From: Vibrio hippocampi
GTDB taxonomy: Bacteria; Pseudomonadota; Gammaproteobacteria; Enterobacterales; Vibrionaceae
NCBI RefSeq assembly: GCF_921292975.1
Contig: NZ_CAKLCM010000002.1
Coordinates: forward strand, 1,426,001-1,490,000
DNA length: 64,000 nucleotides
Reading direction: 5' to 3'
The first letter of the stretch is position 1. Each line of letters opens with the position of its first letter. Of the stretch, positions 1-9,520 are shown in pieces. Position numbers and translations under genes: made by a program. The notes under the pieces are model-generated. The model did no database searches. It was not told where the DNA came from and worked only from the letters and a program-made list of their open reading frames with translations.

Positions 1-857
1 TCGAACTGACCTTTACTCACACTCGACAGTTGTTTCACCTGTTTCGCGACCACTTCTAAGCGACGAGTTTGAAAGCGTATACGAGCCGCTTGGTGTTTGA
101 TCTCTTCAAACGCTCGAGGTTTCTGGCTAACAAACTGTCCTAACTCTTCAATATCATGAGTCACATTGGCATAAGTTATCGGTGCCAAACGATGATAATC
201 TTCCAGCTCTAACTGCTCTAATCGCTGTACCAAAGGCGCAACGTAAATGGTGTCAATCACTCTCACTTCCAGCGCATTCGCACGACCTAACCACAGAGTC
301 TGTTCTTGTTTGGCTCTGTCTTCCTCAGCAATCACTAAGTATTCAAATAGCCGTTGGTACTCTTCCGTGAGGCTACTCATCGCATATTTAAAATACTGAC
401 TCGCCTCCAACTGCTCTAGATAAGCGTACTCCACCATTGCCGGCGCTAATACTTGATCAGCTTGTTGCTTTAGCTTGAGAATCGCTTTGTAGTGATGTTC
501 GACGGTATTAATACGATCGCGGAACGCCACCGCATAAGTTTCACTGGAAAACATGGAATGCTTACGATTCAACTGACTGGGATCTTTGCGGATATCAAGA
601 AAGTGTCCGTGAGCGTTTTTCCAAACCGACATCATCTCTCTGTAGTTTTCAGGTGCATAGAGTTCAAGGTCACCTGCCCCCTCAAGGGTTTGTGACCAAT
701 GCTGATGAGTTTCTGTGATCGCCTGATATTCGCGATTTGCGACAACATCTTTCTGTACAACGCTGCTTTCTGGCTGAGTCTCAGGCTCTGAAGTACTGGC
801 GCATGAAAATAGCGTCATGGTACTAATAACCAAAATCACATGTTTAAGTGAAAGCAT
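1..857 (-). CDS. Putative outer-membrane lipoprotein, 3' end cut by window edge
   Basis: An open frame runs from an ATG at 857 to the left edge without a stop (285 codons visible). The start has a clear AGGAG six bases upstream. The N-terminus is a lipoprotein signal: Lys5, a hydrophobic stretch, then a lipobox LFSC with the acceptor Cys at residue 19, followed by Ser/Thr/Glu-rich residues. The remainder is highly charged and predicted mostly helical (Gln, Glu, Leu and Arg rich), as in periplasmic coiled-coil lipoproteins. The residue after Cys19 is Ala, which does not suggest inner-membrane retention, so outer-membrane anchoring is inferred. I do not recognise the family. It is divergent from the TIGR02647 gene. 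Confidence 0.75.
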   Translation of the reverse strand, partial: MLSLKHVILVISTMTLFSCASTSEPETQPESSVVQKDVVANREYQAITETHQHWSQTLEGAGDLELYAPENYREMMSVWKNAHGHFLDIRKDPSQLNRKHSMFSSETYAVAFRDRINTVEHHYKAILKLKQQADQVLAPAMVEYAYLEQLEASQYFKYAMSSLTEEYQRLFEYLVIAEEDRAKQEQTLWLGRANALEVRVIDTIYVAPLVQRLEQLELEDYHRLAPITYANVTHDIEELGQFVSQKPRAFEEIKHQAARIRFQTRRLEVVAKQVKQLSSVSKGQF

Positions 858-1140
858 GTTTACTCCTTGAACTCCAATCTTATCTTTATCGAACCAACAT
901 CTTTAGCCGAATGTTGCACGATGTTCGTTGCCGCTTCGATAGCCGTGCCATTATATATGCAAAAGTCGTGACAAAATATAATAGTTTCAATTTATTTGTC
1001 TAATTTTCAATCATTTATCGCTTATTAAAAACGCTCTGATGTCAGAATTTTGTCTTGAGTAGCAATTTGCACCGTTGGAGATTGTCTTCCCCTCTATTCC
1101 ACACTATGTTGAAGGAAACTCAGAAACGAAAGGTACGCCT
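858..1140. other. Divergent intergenic region
   Basis: AT-rich 283-bp spacer between the divergent lipoprotein and TIGR02647 genes. It must hold both promoters. I see no clear operator or hairpin. An open frame extends upstream from the TIGR02647 gene to 1075, but it lacks a ribosome-binding site and is probably not translated. Confidence 0.5.
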
Positions 1141-1380
1141 ATGAAATTCACACCAGAGCTTCTCGCACAAATGAACTTGCTAATGCAGTTTGACCTTAGC
1201 AGTGCAGCAACTGGCATCAAGGTTCACAACGATGCCAGCGAGGAGACGCGACAAGCGATTGCCGCTCTTTACAATAAAAAGCTATGTACCCTTCCCGACG
1301 GTGGCTATCTGACTGACGAAGGCATAGAAGTCGCCGAGCACGCTGACAAGATCCTTAGAATCTTATCCGCCTCGGTATAA
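1141..1380 (+). CDS. TIGR02647 family small protein
   Basis: 79-residue soluble protein beginning MKFTPELLAQMNLLMQF. It matches the conserved small gammaproteobacterial family known as TIGR02647, recognised from the N-terminal motif and the ending DEGIEVAEHADKILRILS. Members have no established function; some annotations call them DNA-binding. I chose ATG 1141 because AAAGG lies eight bases upstream and because the family starts here; a longer frame from 1075 has no Shine-Dalgarno sequence. A strong hairpin follows directly, so it is probably monocistronic. Confidence 0.8.
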   Translation: MKFTPELLAQMNLLMQFDLSSAATGIKVHNDASEETRQAIAALYNKKLCTLPDGGYLTDEGIEVAEHADKILRILSASV

Positions 1381-1389
1381 CAGTTACCT

Positions 1390-1420
1390 ACCCACACCTC
1401 TGCGGGTGTGGGTTGTCTAC
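1390..1420 (+). terminator. Terminator after the TIGR02647 gene
   Basis: Perfect 9-bp stem ACCCACACC / GGTGTGGGT (1390-1398 and 1405-1413) with a six-base loop, followed by a moderately T-rich stretch. Confidence 0.7.
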
Positions 1421-1600
1421 TTTTAAGGGGTCATATCACATATCATCCTTGACCTCTGCCCTAACTCCTAGCCCGACATTCAATTCTTAACACGCTAGTG
1501 CATCTGCTGAGTTGCAGAAAAATAATCTTTTCTCAATAATAGATTCAACCTCACAGAAAAGTTCAGCAACTTTCAATCCGTGTCGCACAAGGAGTGCCCT

Positions 1601-2443
1601 ATGGAACAATCACATATTCTCATCGTCGGTGCTGGTTGGTTGGGTATGCCATTAGCAAAAGCGCTAATGCAGCAGGGATATAAAGTCACAGCCACTCGAA
1701 CACTAGAGTCTGGTGTAACGGCATTAGTAGAACACGGAATCAATGGCTTTTCACTCGATCTTGCCAAGCAAGACACTGAACTCGCCATAAAGCAAACCAG
1801 TTTAGATATCGAAAATTTAGGCATTACCGCTATTATTGGTTGTTTCCCACCTGGCTTCAGAAAAGGGGCAGGCGACGGCTATCCGAAGCACTGGCAAACC
1901 CTCACACAGATCGCGAAACAGGCAAAGGTAAAAAAGCTTGTCATGATAAGCTCTTCAGCGGTCTATCCAGAGCAAGGTGAGATCATGACTGAAGATATGG
2001 CTAAGCTGCCGATCGCCATCGAAAATCCAGCATTTAATGATAAATCGGTGATTCTACTCACTGCGGAAGAAGCGGTCAGGAACTCAACGCTTGACTACGC
2101 GATTATTCGCTGTAGCGGTCTATTTGGACCACTTCGTCATCCGTCACGTTTTGCGGCAAAACTCAGCTCAGTGAGTGACCAAGCCGCCGCGAATATGCTG
2201 CATCTTGATGACGCTATTGGCATCACGCTATTCGCTTTAGAAAACGTCAGCGCTCAAGTGATCAATGCAACCACGCCAAAAACTTGCGACAAGGCAAGTT
2301 TCTACCGCGCTGCGCTGCGTTCTGCGGGTTTGGATACCTCACTCAACCACGTCAATTCGGTCCCCAATAAAACCATCTCAAGTGAACGAGCAGAACGCCT
2401 AGGTTATGTGTTTAAGTATCAACATACGCTTGACGCGCTTTAG
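1601..2443 (+). CDS. NAD(P)-binding SDR-family epimerase/dehydratase (YeeZ-like)
   Basis: 280-residue extended-SDR protein. Residues 5-15 contain the glycine-rich dinucleotide loop (ILIVGAGWLGMPLA), and a Ser-Ser-Ala-Val-Tyr segment (about residue 116) resembles the SDR active-site region SSxxVY. The overall pattern matches E. coli YeeZ, whose substrate is not established. Start chosen at ATG 1601 because AAGGAG precedes it by seven bases; an in-frame upstream start at 1580 would place that Shine-Dalgarno inside the coding region. It stands alone, convergent with tdk. Its 3' end runs into a degenerate 16-17 bp tandem array. Confidence 0.8.
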   Translation: MEQSHILIVGAGWLGMPLAKALMQQGYKVTATRTLESGVTALVEHGINGFSLDLAKQDTELAIKQTSLDIENLGITAIIGCFPPGFRKGAGDGYPKHWQTLTQIAKQAKVKKLVMISSSAVYPEQGEIMTEDMAKLPIAIENPAFNDKSVILLTAEEAVRNSTLDYAIIRCSGLFGPLRHPSRFAAKLSSVSDQAAANMLHLDDAIGITLFALENVSAQVINATTPKTCDKASFYRAALRSAGLDTSLNHVNSVPNKTISSERAERLGYVFKYQHTLDAL

Positions 2444-2535
2444 ACTGCAAAACTTCCCTTTAAACAATGCTCCCCTTAAACAATGCTCCCTGTAAACAAT
2501 ACTTCCCTTCAAACAAAGCTACTGCCCTTTCAATA
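2435..2535. repeat. Degenerate 16-17 bp tandem array at SDR gene end
   Basis: Five adjacent units can be aligned at 2453, 2470, 2486, 2502 and 2519, with consensus CTcCCyttaAACAAtg. A more diverged unit 0 (2435-2452) appears to span the TAG stop at 2441. Units 2 and 3 share most positions and the outer units are more decayed. No inverted repeats or spacers are present. Confidence 0.75.
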
Positions 2536-2575
2536 ATAACCAGCGACTGAAATCGGTGGTTTAGGGCTGAAAACG

Positions 2576-2603
2576 AAAAAAGAGGTCAATGACCTCTTTT
2601 TTT
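2576..2603. terminator. Bidirectional terminator between SDR gene and tdk
   Basis: Stem AGAGGTC / GACCTCT (2581-2587 and 2591-2597) is flanked by A-rich sequence on the left and a T tract on the right, so it can serve both convergent genes. Confidence 0.85.
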
Positions 2604-2621
2604 ACTGTGACTGCAGTGAAT

Positions 2622-3200
2622 TTACTGATCCAAAGCTTCTTTGTAATGCTGACGACAGACCGACACATATCTGTCGTTGCCACCAATCGCCACTTGATCA
2701 CCCTGAGCGATCGCTTTGCCGTGTTCATCGGTACGAATGACCATATTGGCTTTACGACCACAATGACAAACGGTTTTCAACTCAATTAACTTATCTGCCC
2801 AAGCAAGTAGGTGCTTACTGCCTTCAAACAGTTCACCTAAAAAGTCGGTTCTCAACCCATAACACAGTACAGGAATACGCAACTTATCAACCACTTCCGT
2901 CAATTGATACACCTGCTCTTTAGATAAGAACTGGCATTCATCCACTAAGATGCAGTGTCTTGGCGTTTGTTGGTGAAGGGCTTTGATATGCTCAAACAAA
3001 TCGGTTTGTTGATGAAACAGTTCCGCTTCAGCGCTAAGACCAATTCGAGAACTTACTTTACCCACACCATAACGATCATCCAAGGCAGCGGTAAAAATGA
3101 CCGGTGTCATTCCGCGCTCTCGATAATTGAATGAAGATTGCAACAGGGTGGTCGACTTACCTGCATTCATTGCAGAGTAATAAAAATACATCTGAGCCAA
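2622..3200 (-). CDS. tdk: Thymidine kinase
   Basis: 192-residue type II thymidine kinase that phosphorylates thymidine and deoxyuridine with ATP in pyrimidine salvage. Visible are the Walker A loop AMNAGKST (residues 10-17), the Walker B/Mg site VDECQFL (86-92), and a zinc-binding pattern formed by CHCG near residue 145 and VCRQH near the C-terminus. Length is slightly below the E. coli enzyme (205). It lies downstream of cysS in the same direction, but the cysS terminator separates them, so it probably has its own promoter within 3201-3290. Confidence 0.96.
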   Translation of the reverse strand: MAQMYFYYSAMNAGKSTTLLQSSFNYRERGMTPVIFTAALDDRYGVGKVSSRIGLSAEAELFHQQTDLFEHIKALHQQTPRHCILVDECQFLSKEQVYQLTEVVDKLRIPVLCYGLRTDFLGELFEGSKHLLAWADKLIELKTVCHCGRKANMVIRTDEHGKAIAQGDQVAIGGNDRYVSVCRQHYKEALDQ

Positions 3201-3290
3201 AACGGATCACCACATAATTAAATTTGAATAGAACCAGCTCTATTAAGTAACGAATAACTTATTAATAAAACTGTTATTTATACGGTTTGA

Positions 3291-3324
3291 ACATAAAAAT
3301 AAGCCCTTGTAACAAGGGCTTATT
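3291..3324 (-). terminator. cysS terminator
   Basis: 11-bp stem AATAAGCCCTT / AAGGGCTTATT (3298-3308 and 3314-3324); on the minus strand it is followed by a T-rich tract. Confidence 0.88.
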
Positions 3325-3340
3325 CAGTCAAAAACACACG

Positions 3341-4726
3341 TTATTTACGACGCCAAGTTGTCCCTTCTGGACCATCTTCAAGTACGATGCCCATCTCAGT
3401 TAACTTATCACGTGCCATATCGGCATTCGCCCAGTCTTTACTGGCACGAGAGTCATTGCGTAACTTAATCAGCGCTTCGATTTCAGCGACTTCATCGTTG
3501 TTGCCTGCATCACCTTTAAGGAACGCATCAGGGTCTTGATGCAGAATACCAATCACATCCGCTAGCTCGCGCATCAATGCGCCAAGTTGGCTCGCTTGCA
3601 CAACATCCACGGTTTTCAGACGGTTAATTTCTCGCGCCATATCAAACAGTACTGAGTAAGCTTCTGGAGTGTTAAAGTCATCATTCATCGCCGTAGTGAA
3701 ACGAGTCACATACTCTTCACCATGCGTTGTCGGTTCAGCATGCGCATCCAGTCCGCGCAGAGAAGTATAGAGACGTTCTAGACCCGCTCTTGCTTGGTCT
3801 AGATTCTCTTCACTGTAGTTTAGCTGACTACGATAGTGCCCAGACATTAAGAAGTAGCGCACTGTTTCGGCGTCGTAATGGTTCAATACATCACGGATAG
3901 TAAAGAAATTGCCTAGAGACTTAGACATCTTCTCTTTATCGACCATCACCATACCGCTGTGCATCCAAGTGTTGACATATTGGGTATCGTGAGCGCAGCA
4001 AGATTGCGCAATTTCATTTTCATGGTGTGGGAACTGCAGATCCGAACCACCACCGTGAATATCGAAGTGATCACCTAAGATAGATGAATTCATGGCCGAG
4101 CATTCAATGTGCCAACCTGGGCGACCTGCGCCCCATGGAGATTCCCATGTTGGCTCTCCCGGTTTTGACATTTTCCAAAGAACGAAGTCCAGTGGGCTGC
4201 GCTTAGCGCTTTCAATATCGACGCGTGCACCCGCTTGCAATTGATCAAGATCCTGCTTAGAAAGCTTGCCATAGTCGTCAAATTTACGCACTTCAAACAT
4301 AACGTCACCGTTATCCGCAACGTAAGCAAAGCCACGCTCAATCAGTTTCTCTACCAGAGCAATGATCTCAGCAATAAATTCCGTCGCGCGAGGCTCAACA
4401 TCTGGACGCTTCATATTCAGCGCATCAAAATCTGTATGCATTTCGCCAATAAGGCGCTCTGTTAACGCTTCGCAAGCTTCACCATTTTCATTGGCGCGTT
4501 TGATAATTTTATCGTCAATATCGGTAATGTTGCGCACAAAGGTCAAGTCATAACCTACATAGCGTAGGTAACGTGAGACAACATCAAACGACACAAAAGT
4601 ACGACCGTGACCAATATGACAGAGATCGTAAATAGTGACTCCACAGACATACATGCCGACTTTACCAGCATGAATAGGTTTGAATTCCTCTTTTTGTCTT
4701 GTCAGTGTGTTGTATATTTTTAACAT
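3341..4726 (-). CDS. cysS: Cysteinyl-tRNA synthetase
   Basis: 461 residues, the same length as E. coli CysS. It is a class I aminoacyl-tRNA synthetase that charges tRNA-Cys. Visible motifs are the zinc ligand Cys28 (YVCGVT), HIGH at 37-40, the zinc-site segments HIECSAM and HHENEIAQS in the middle, and the KMSKS loop (KMSKSLGN, about residue 267), followed by the helical anticodon-binding domain. It is divergent from ppiB, as in E. coli and other Vibrio. Confidence 0.98.
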   Translation of the reverse strand: MLKIYNTLTRQKEEFKPIHAGKVGMYVCGVTIYDLCHIGHGRTFVSFDVVSRYLRYVGYDLTFVRNITDIDDKIIKRANENGEACEALTERLIGEMHTDFDALNMKRPDVEPRATEFIAEIIALVEKLIERGFAYVADNGDVMFEVRKFDDYGKLSKQDLDQLQAGARVDIESAKRSPLDFVLWKMSKPGEPTWESPWGAGRPGWHIECSAMNSSILGDHFDIHGGGSDLQFPHHENEIAQSCCAHDTQYVNTWMHSGMVMVDKEKMSKSLGNFFTIRDVLNHYDAETVRYFLMSGHYRSQLNYSEENLDQARAGLERLYTSLRGLDAHAEPTTHGEEYVTRFTTAMNDDFNTPEAYSVLFDMAREINRLKTVDVVQASQLGALMRELADVIGILHQDPDAFLKGDAGNNDEVAEIEALIKLRNDSRASKDWANADMARDKLTEMGIVLEDGPEGTTWRRK

Positions 4727-4966
4727 GATCGCTATCTAAATAATTCCGGTTTACAAATGAGTGGCGATTATAGCGAGAACCGCCTAAGAATTAAAACAAT
4801 AACCGTCGCTTTATCTAATCCTTGCCAAGATGGATCAAATTGGCAAACCAAACTGTACAAAAACTCATCTTTAATCAAATATATCTCCGTTTCATCGTTT
4901 GCTTGTGATGCGAGTTACGCTAAACTCTGTGGTCTTAAACAGCAAAACATGGAATAGGAATTCATC

Positions 4967-5461
4967 ATGATCACTCTTCACACGAATTTCGGTGATATCA
5001 AAATTCAACTAAACGAAGAAAAAGCACCTGAAACAAGTGCAAACTTTCTACAGTATTGTAAAGACGGTTTCTACGATAACACTCTGTTTCACCGCGTGAT
5101 CGATGGCTTTATGATCCAAGGTGGCGGTATGACTTCTGGTCTAAAAGAGAAAGCAACCCGCGCACCTATCAAAAATGAAGCTAACAACGGTCTGAGCAAT
5201 AAAATCGGTACACTTGCCATGGCTCGTACTATGGAACCGCATTCTGCAAGCTCACAGTTCTTTATCAATGTTAACGACAACACTTTCCTAGATTTTCGTT
5301 CAGAAAGCCTAGACGGTTGGGGTTATTGTGTATTTGGTGAAGTCATTGAAGGCCTGGATATCGTTAACAAGATTAAAACGGTTAGCACAGGTTCTATGGG
5401 TATGCACCAAGACGTGCCTCTTGAAGAAGTGATGATTACTGGCACAACGATTAGCGAGTAA
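4967..5461 (+). CDS. ppiB: Cytoplasmic peptidyl-prolyl isomerase B (cyclophilin)
   Basis: 164-residue single-domain cyclophilin without a signal peptide, identical in length to E. coli PpiB. The catalytic region [13 protein letters not shown] (41-53) contains the catalytic Arg43. It catalyses cis-trans isomerisation of Xaa-Pro bonds in the cytoplasm. A Shine-Dalgarno TAGGA precedes ATG 4967. lpxH follows 81 bp downstream in the same direction, separated by a 17-bp duplication and a strong GC-rich hairpin, so co-transcription with partial attenuation or processing is likely. Confidence 0.97.
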   Translation: MITLHTNFGDIKIQLNEEKAPETSANFLQYCKDGFYDNTLFHRVIDGFMIQGGGMTSGLKEKATRAPIKNEANNGLSNKIGTLAMARTMEPHSASSQFFINVNDNTFLDFRSESLDGWGYCVFGEVIEGLDIVNKIKTVSTGSMGMHQDVPLEEVMITGTTISE

Positions 5462-5500
5462 TAAGTCGTTAGTAATAGCAAGCCGTTAGTAATAGCAAAT
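5448..5500. repeat. 17-bp tandem duplication after ppiB
   Basis: Two nearly identical 17-bp units at 5467-5483 and 5484-5500 share CGTTAGTAATAGCAA. A degenerate copy at 5448-5466 covers the ppiB stop codon (5459-5461). Confidence 0.75.
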
Positions 5501-5510
5501 AAGTAATATC

Positions 5511-5528
5511 GGGAGGGTTCGCCCTCCC
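5511..5528 (+). promoter_or_regulatory. Intercistronic UUCG hairpin ppiB/lpxH
   Basis: Perfect 7-bp stem GGGAGGG / CCCTCCC closed by TTCG (5518-5521), an exceptionally stable tetraloop. No T tract follows, so it is not a typical terminator. It ends 14 bases before the preferred lpxH start (5543). It could act as an mRNA 3' stabiliser for ppiB, as a processing site, or limit lpxH translation. Confidence 0.65.
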
Positions 5529-5542
5529 AATTAGTGAGTATT

Positions 5543-6268
5543 ATGGCAACACTGTTTATTTCCGACCTCCACCTATCCCCTTCTCTGCCAAAGACAACAG
5601 ATTGTTTTGTTCGTTTTATGCGTCAAGAAGCAATTGATGCCGATGCATTGTATGTATTAGGTGATCTGTTTGAGTTCTGGATTGGTGACGACGACCCAAG
5701 TGAGTTTGCGCAACAGATTCGAGACGAATTTTCCACCCTGACCCAGAAAGGCGTGCCTTGCTACTTTATTCAAGGGAATCGCGACTTTTTATTGGGCAAG
5801 AAGTTCTGTAAAAAGACAGGGGTTACACTGCTCGATGAGCACACAGTGATTGACCTCTACGGAAAGCCGGTGTTAATTATGCACGGGGATACACTCTGTA
5901 TTGAGGATATAAAATATCAGCAATTTAGAGCTAAAGTGCATACCTCTTGGATTCAAAAGCTATTCAAGACACTTCCATTTTTTATTAGAAAACGTATAGT
6001 TCAGAAGGTTCAAACCGATATCAGGCATGACAAAGGAAGCAAGTCACTTGAGATTATGGATGTCACCCAGAGTGAAGTAGAGAACGTGATGATCCAAGCT
6101 GATGTTACGCTTTTGATTCACGGTCATACCCATCGACCCGATATCCATGAGTTCCAAGCCAATGGTCGCGATATGCAACGCATTGTGCTTGGTGATTGGT
6201 ATCACCAAGGCTCTGTTCTAGTCTGCTATCCAGATAAACAGGATTTACAAGTAAGAAATTTCGCTTAA
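5543..6268 (+). CDS. lpxH: UDP-2,3-diacylglucosamine diphosphatase
   Basis: 241-residue calcineurin-like metallophosphoesterase of lipid A synthesis. It hydrolyses UDP-2,3-diacylglucosamine to lipid X and UMP at the inner-membrane face. Metal-binding motifs are all present: FISDLHLSP (Asp8, His10), [27 protein letters not shown] and HGHTHRP. Start chosen at ATG 5543; a GTG at 5534 is possible and would add three residues. Follows ppiB, the usual gammaproteobacterial arrangement. Confidence 0.96.
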   Translation: MATLFISDLHLSPSLPKTTDCFVRFMRQEAIDADALYVLGDLFEFWIGDDDPSEFAQQIRDEFSTLTQKGVPCYFIQGNRDFLLGKKFCKKTGVTLLDEHTVIDLYGKPVLIMHGDTLCIEDIKYQQFRAKVHTSWIQKLFKTLPFFIRKRIVQKVQTDIRHDKGSKSLEIMDVTQSEVENVMIQADVTLLIHGHTHRPDIHEFQANGRDMQRIVLGDWYHQGSVLVCYPDKQDLQVRNFA

Positions 6269-6358
6269 ACGTAGGCTTCTGCGCACAAAACAGAACGACA
6301 CTGTTGGTCAAGGAGCCCCATATAGCGATAACATGATAGCTAAGTTTTTGAGAGCACG

Positions 6359-7603
6359 ATGCCCGATTTGAAATACTCATATATAGCTAGACAACCGATT
6401 CTAAACCGCGAGCAGAATACCGTCGGATACGAACTGCTATTTAGAGACGGTCCAAACAATACTTTCCCAGACATCGATCCTGAGCTAGCGACTAACCGAC
6501 TACTATCCGAACACTTTCTCGCGACTCATTACTCAACGATTGGGGATAAGTTGGCTTTTGTTAATTTTCCTTACCAAAGTTTAGTGAATTTGGTTCCAAC
6601 TCTCTTTCCAAAAGACAATCTAGTGATAGAGATCTTGGAAACCTGCGAACCGACTCAAGAGTTGCTGCAAGCTGTGCGTAAAATGCACCACGCAGGCTAT
6701 ACCATCGCACTGGATGACTTTATCCCCAAAAAAGAGTGGCTGCCGTTCTTAGCGTACACATCGATCATTAAGATCGATATTCGCCTCTACTCACTGCAAA
6801 AAGCGCAAAAGCTTATTCAACGCCTCGCGCCGTACGATATCGAGTTCTTAGCAGAAAAAGTGGAAACCCATGAGGAATTTGAACAAGCCAAAGAGATGGG
6901 CTTTAGTAAATTCCAAGGTTACTTCTTTAGCAAACCACAACTGATTCGACGCAAGCAGATAAAGCCGTCTTTTTTGACCGTAATTCAATTGGTCAAAGAG
7001 ATCTCAAAAACAGAACTCGACTACGATGAGCTTGAACGGCTTATCTCCATCGACGTTACCCTGTCGTATAAACTGCTGACTTTTGTTAATTCATCGTATC
7101 TGATTCGTTCCGAGATCACCTCGTTTAAACAAGCTTTTATTTATCTTGGCGAAGACAGAGTACGAAAATTTATCTCTCTAGTTGCGATCACATCAACGCA
7201 AGATGATAAGCCTGATACCCTTTATAATCTCTCAATCCAGCGAGCGAGATTTTGCCAACTGCTTGTCAACGATATCGACCGAAGTATCGATGATGGACTT
7301 GGTTTCTTAACCGGGATGTTCTCCCTACTCGATTCGCTATTTGATCAGCCATTGATTGAATTGGTCGAGAAAATGCCGATCAATAGCTTGGTTAAGGTGG
7401 CACTTGTGACAGGTCAAGGCAAGTTAGGGCATATGCTTTCCTTAGTTAAAGCCTATGAAGTAGCGGAATGGGACAAGGTTTCAGGGCTGTGCAATAAGCT
7501 GAAACTTAACGATGAGCAGTTAGCCAAGCACTATGACGCCTCGATTAAGTGGACAGAAGATCTGTTGACTATCGAACCCGATCAAATTAGCAGAATGGAG
7601 TAA
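6359..7603 (+). CDS. EAL-HDOD signalling protein (YuxH-like)
   Basis: 414 residues. Residues about 5-200 form an EAL-type c-di-GMP phosphodiesterase domain; residues 205-400 form an HDOD domain. The signature ExLxR is present as ELLFR (about residue 25); FVNF, IEILE, LDDF, IKIDI, EKVE and QGYFFSKP correspond to the other EAL motifs. The Gly of the DDFG motif is Ile here, so activity is uncertain. V. cholerae has EAL-HDOD proteins that affect motility. GAGAG precedes the ATG. ychJ starts two bases after the stop, with its Shine-Dalgarno inside this gene, so the two are translationally coupled. Confidence 0.88.
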   Translation: MPDLKYSYIARQPILNREQNTVGYELLFRDGPNNTFPDIDPELATNRLLSEHFLATHYSTIGDKLAFVNFPYQSLVNLVPTLFPKDNLVIEILETCEPTQELLQAVRKMHHAGYTIALDDFIPKKEWLPFLAYTSIIKIDIRLYSLQKAQKLIQRLAPYDIEFLAEKVETHEEFEQAKEMGFSKFQGYFFSKPQLIRRKQIKPSFLTVIQLVKEISKTELDYDELERLISIDVTLSYKLLTFVNSSYLIRSEITSFKQAFIYLGEDRVRKFISLVAITSTQDDKPDTLYNLSIQRARFCQLLVNDIDRSIDDGLGFLTGMFSLLDSLFDQPLIELVEKMPINSLVKVALVTGQGKLGHMLSLVKAYEVAEWDKVSGLCNKLKLNDEQLAKHYDASIKWTEDLLTIEPDQISRME

Positions 7604-7605
7604 CT

Positions 7606-8094
7606 ATGACTCTATGTTACTGCGGGAGTTCTCAAGAATATCGTCAATGTTGCCAACCGATCCATCAAGATCCAAGTAAGGCAACCAAACCTGAACAGCT
7701 TATGAGAGCCCGCTACAGCGCACACTGCTGTAGAGATGTCGACTTTGTCGTCAATACCTATCATCCAAGCTGCAACGCCGAAGCTGACCGTCAGGCTATT
7801 GCAGAATCAATCCACAGTGATTGGAAAGGTTTATCGGTTATTAGTAGCGAAGCCGGAGAGACAGACAGCGAAGGCTTTGTTACCTTTCAAGCAACTCTGC
7901 ATGAAGATGGGATGGAATATACCCTCGCTGAACGTTCACGGTTCTTGTTTGAAAACCAGCAATGGTATTACGTCGACGGTGTGATTGACGATAGCATAGC
8001 GCCTAAACCGCTCCCGAAACATTCGCTAAAAGTACAACGTAACGATCCCTGCCCATGTGGAAGTGGTAAGAAATACAAAAAATGCTGCGGCTAG
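7606..8094 (+). CDS. ychJ: YchJ family SEC-C motif protein (UPF0225)
   Basis: 162 residues with a Cys-rich SEC-C-type zinc knuckle at each end: [13 protein letters not shown] near residue 4 and [13 protein letters not shown] at the C-terminus. The middle has an NTF2-like fold in the family. Function is not established; the C-terminal motif resembles the SecB/ribosome-contacting tail of SecA. It is translationally coupled to the preceding EAL-HDOD gene. The last two codons and the stop form the first unit of a four-unit 18-bp tandem array. Confidence 0.9.
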   Translation: MTLCYCGSSQEYRQCCQPIHQDPSKATKPEQLMRARYSAHCCRDVDFVVNTYHPSCNAEADRQAIAESIHSDWKGLSVISSEAGETDSEGFVTFQATLHEDGMEYTLAERSRFLFENQQWYYVDGVIDDSIAPKPLPKHSLKVQRNDPCPCGSGKKYKKCCG

Positions 8095-8157
8095 GCTATA
8101 TACTGCGGATAGGTTGTATGCTGCGGATAGGTTGTATGCTGTGCATAGCTTGCAAGA
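8086..8157. repeat. 18-bp tandem array spanning the ychJ stop codon
   Basis: Four contiguous 18-bp units start at 8086, 8104, 8122 and 8140. Units 2 and 3 are identical (TGCGGATAGGTTGTATGC). Unit 1 (TGCGGCTAGGCTATATAC) contains the final TGC GGC codons and the TAG stop of ychJ; unit 4 is decayed. Confidence 0.9.
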
Positions 8158-8189
8158 CGTAAACCATTTGAACATTGCTGCGATTGAAC

Positions 8190-8226
8190 CAATCAAAAAG
8201 GCATACTGATGACTCGGTATGCCTTA
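8190..8226 (-). terminator. Terminator of the DUF4250 gene
   Basis: 9-bp stem AAGGCATAC / GTATGCCTT (8198-8206 and 8217-8225), ten-base loop, five T on the minus-strand exit side. It may also stop read-through from ychJ. Confidence 0.8.
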
Positions 8227-8282
8227 ATTATGGTGGGTCTTTCGGTTCAAAAGCCACTCGCTTTAACTAAACCCGTTCAACT

Positions 8283-8480
8283 CTATCGAAGCGCTTTGAA
8301 TTGATTCGTAAGCGGATCATACTGGTAGCCAAGACCATCAAGTTTGCCGACTACATTCTCCACATCCATCTCATATCGACTTGCCAATTCTTCGAAAGAG
8401 TCACACTCCAAACGAAGTTTCTCATTCAATATCCCGAGCAAAATTGAACTATCAAAATGGTTTACATTACTAAGATCCAT
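8283..8480 (-). CDS. DUF4250 small protein
   Basis: 65-residue soluble protein. The pattern (short N-terminal helix, NEKLRLECDSFEEL, then KLDGLGYQYDPLTNQFK) matches the DUF4250 family, which looks like a small helix-turn-helix-like domain of unknown function. I chose ATG 8480, preceded by AGAGAGGTG, over a GTG two codons earlier that overlaps that Shine-Dalgarno. It is monocistronic with its own terminator. Confidence 0.8.
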   Translation of the reverse strand: MDLSNVNHFDSSILLGILNEKLRLECDSFEELASRYEMDVENVVGKLDGLGYQYDPLTNQFKALR

Positions 8481-8625
8481 CGCCACACCTCTCTAAGCAA
8501 AACTAAACACCTTAAGCGTTACCAAACCGCATCCACCCAGTTCAAAACTTGGCGCTTTTATAATGTTAGCTCTATTCGCCTAAATAGGTAGTGACTTGGC
8601 TAACAAATCACCGTTTAGATTTGGA

Positions 8626-9309
8626 TCATTGATGCCAAAACAGAGATAACATCGGCGCTGTTGCACCGATTAAAGCAAGTAGTCCAAGTGCAGTGCCTAA
8701 CGGCTTAGCTGGAGTATGCTTAATCAAAGGCCAGCACCAAAAGCCAATGCCGACAAATAACAATACTATCGAAACGACGATAAGGCTTAAACTAGACTCA
8801 ATGAATGCATCATCCCAAGATGACAAATTCCATGCGAGTGCGACCACACAAAACATGGATACGACAACCCCCACAACCGGTAAAATGCGATGAAAGGCTT
8901 GCAGTCTCGACTTGGCGACCACCAAAAACAGACTGCTCATGGCTAAGCCAATCAGCAAACCACTGATAGCGACAAAGACCGATAGCGATACTGAAGGCTG
9001 CTGAACAACAATAATAGCGGCAAAAGAAAGGCTTAAACCATTCGCTAAATGGAGCAACCAGAAAGGACCTTTGTCACGAGTTTTCTCTTTGCTTACTCGT
9101 GAATAGAAATAAACAATCGCAAATACCACCATAAACGCTTCTATCTTCAATGAAGCAACCGCCAACCATAAAACAGCCAGTGCGGGCAGTAGGCGGTGAA
9201 TACGTCCTCTTTGACCCGGACAAATTTCCCCTTTCGCCAAGATCAGCGTCAAAATCAGTAAAGTGGTGGTCAATGCAGGAGCAAAAAGTGTTAAAACTGC
9301 GAACGTCAT
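8626..9309 (-). CDS. Integral membrane protein of unknown function
   Basis: 227 residues with about seven hydrophobic segments starting at residue 3 and no recognised domain. Hydrophilic charged loops (RGRIHR at 34-39, SKEKTRDKG near 76) alternate with the helices in a way consistent with cytoplasmic loops. No strong Shine-Dalgarno is visible before the ATG. It is divergent from ygiQ and probably monocistronic. I cannot name a function; the closest impression is a conserved Vibrio hypothetical inner-membrane protein. Confidence 0.7.
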   Translation of the reverse strand: MTFAVLTLFAPALTTTLLILTLILAKGEICPGQRGRIHRLLPALAVLWLAVASLKIEAFMVVFAIVYFYSRVSKEKTRDKGPFWLLHLANGLSLSFAAIIVVQQPSVSLSVFVAISGLLIGLAMSSLFLVVAKSRLQAFHRILPVVGVVVSMFCVVALAWNLSSWDDAFIESSLSLIVVSIVLLFVGIGFWCWPLIKHTPAKPLGTALGLLALIGATAPMLSLFWHQ

Positions 9310-9520
9310 TGTCTATCTATACTATCTGGTTTATGAAGCGAGCAATCATATCCTACCCTTATACGTTTAGCGAACATTTAGCTTGTGAATCGCGGTTGTA
9401 AATTAAGCTTGTTAACACCTACTTTTGTTTAACCACACGCTATATAAGGGATAAGATCTCAAGGTGACTTGCCTGAGGCATAAGTATATAATGCACGCCG
9501 TCAAAACTAGAGGTTAAAAT

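Noticed and set aside
4757..4957. 66-residue frame before ppiB
   Set aside because: Lies in the cysS/ppiB divergent promoter region, no ribosome-binding site and no family features.
8086..8157. CRISPR array
   Set aside because: Units are contiguous without spacers, only 18 bp long, and lack nearby cas genes. The same applies to the other tandem arrays.
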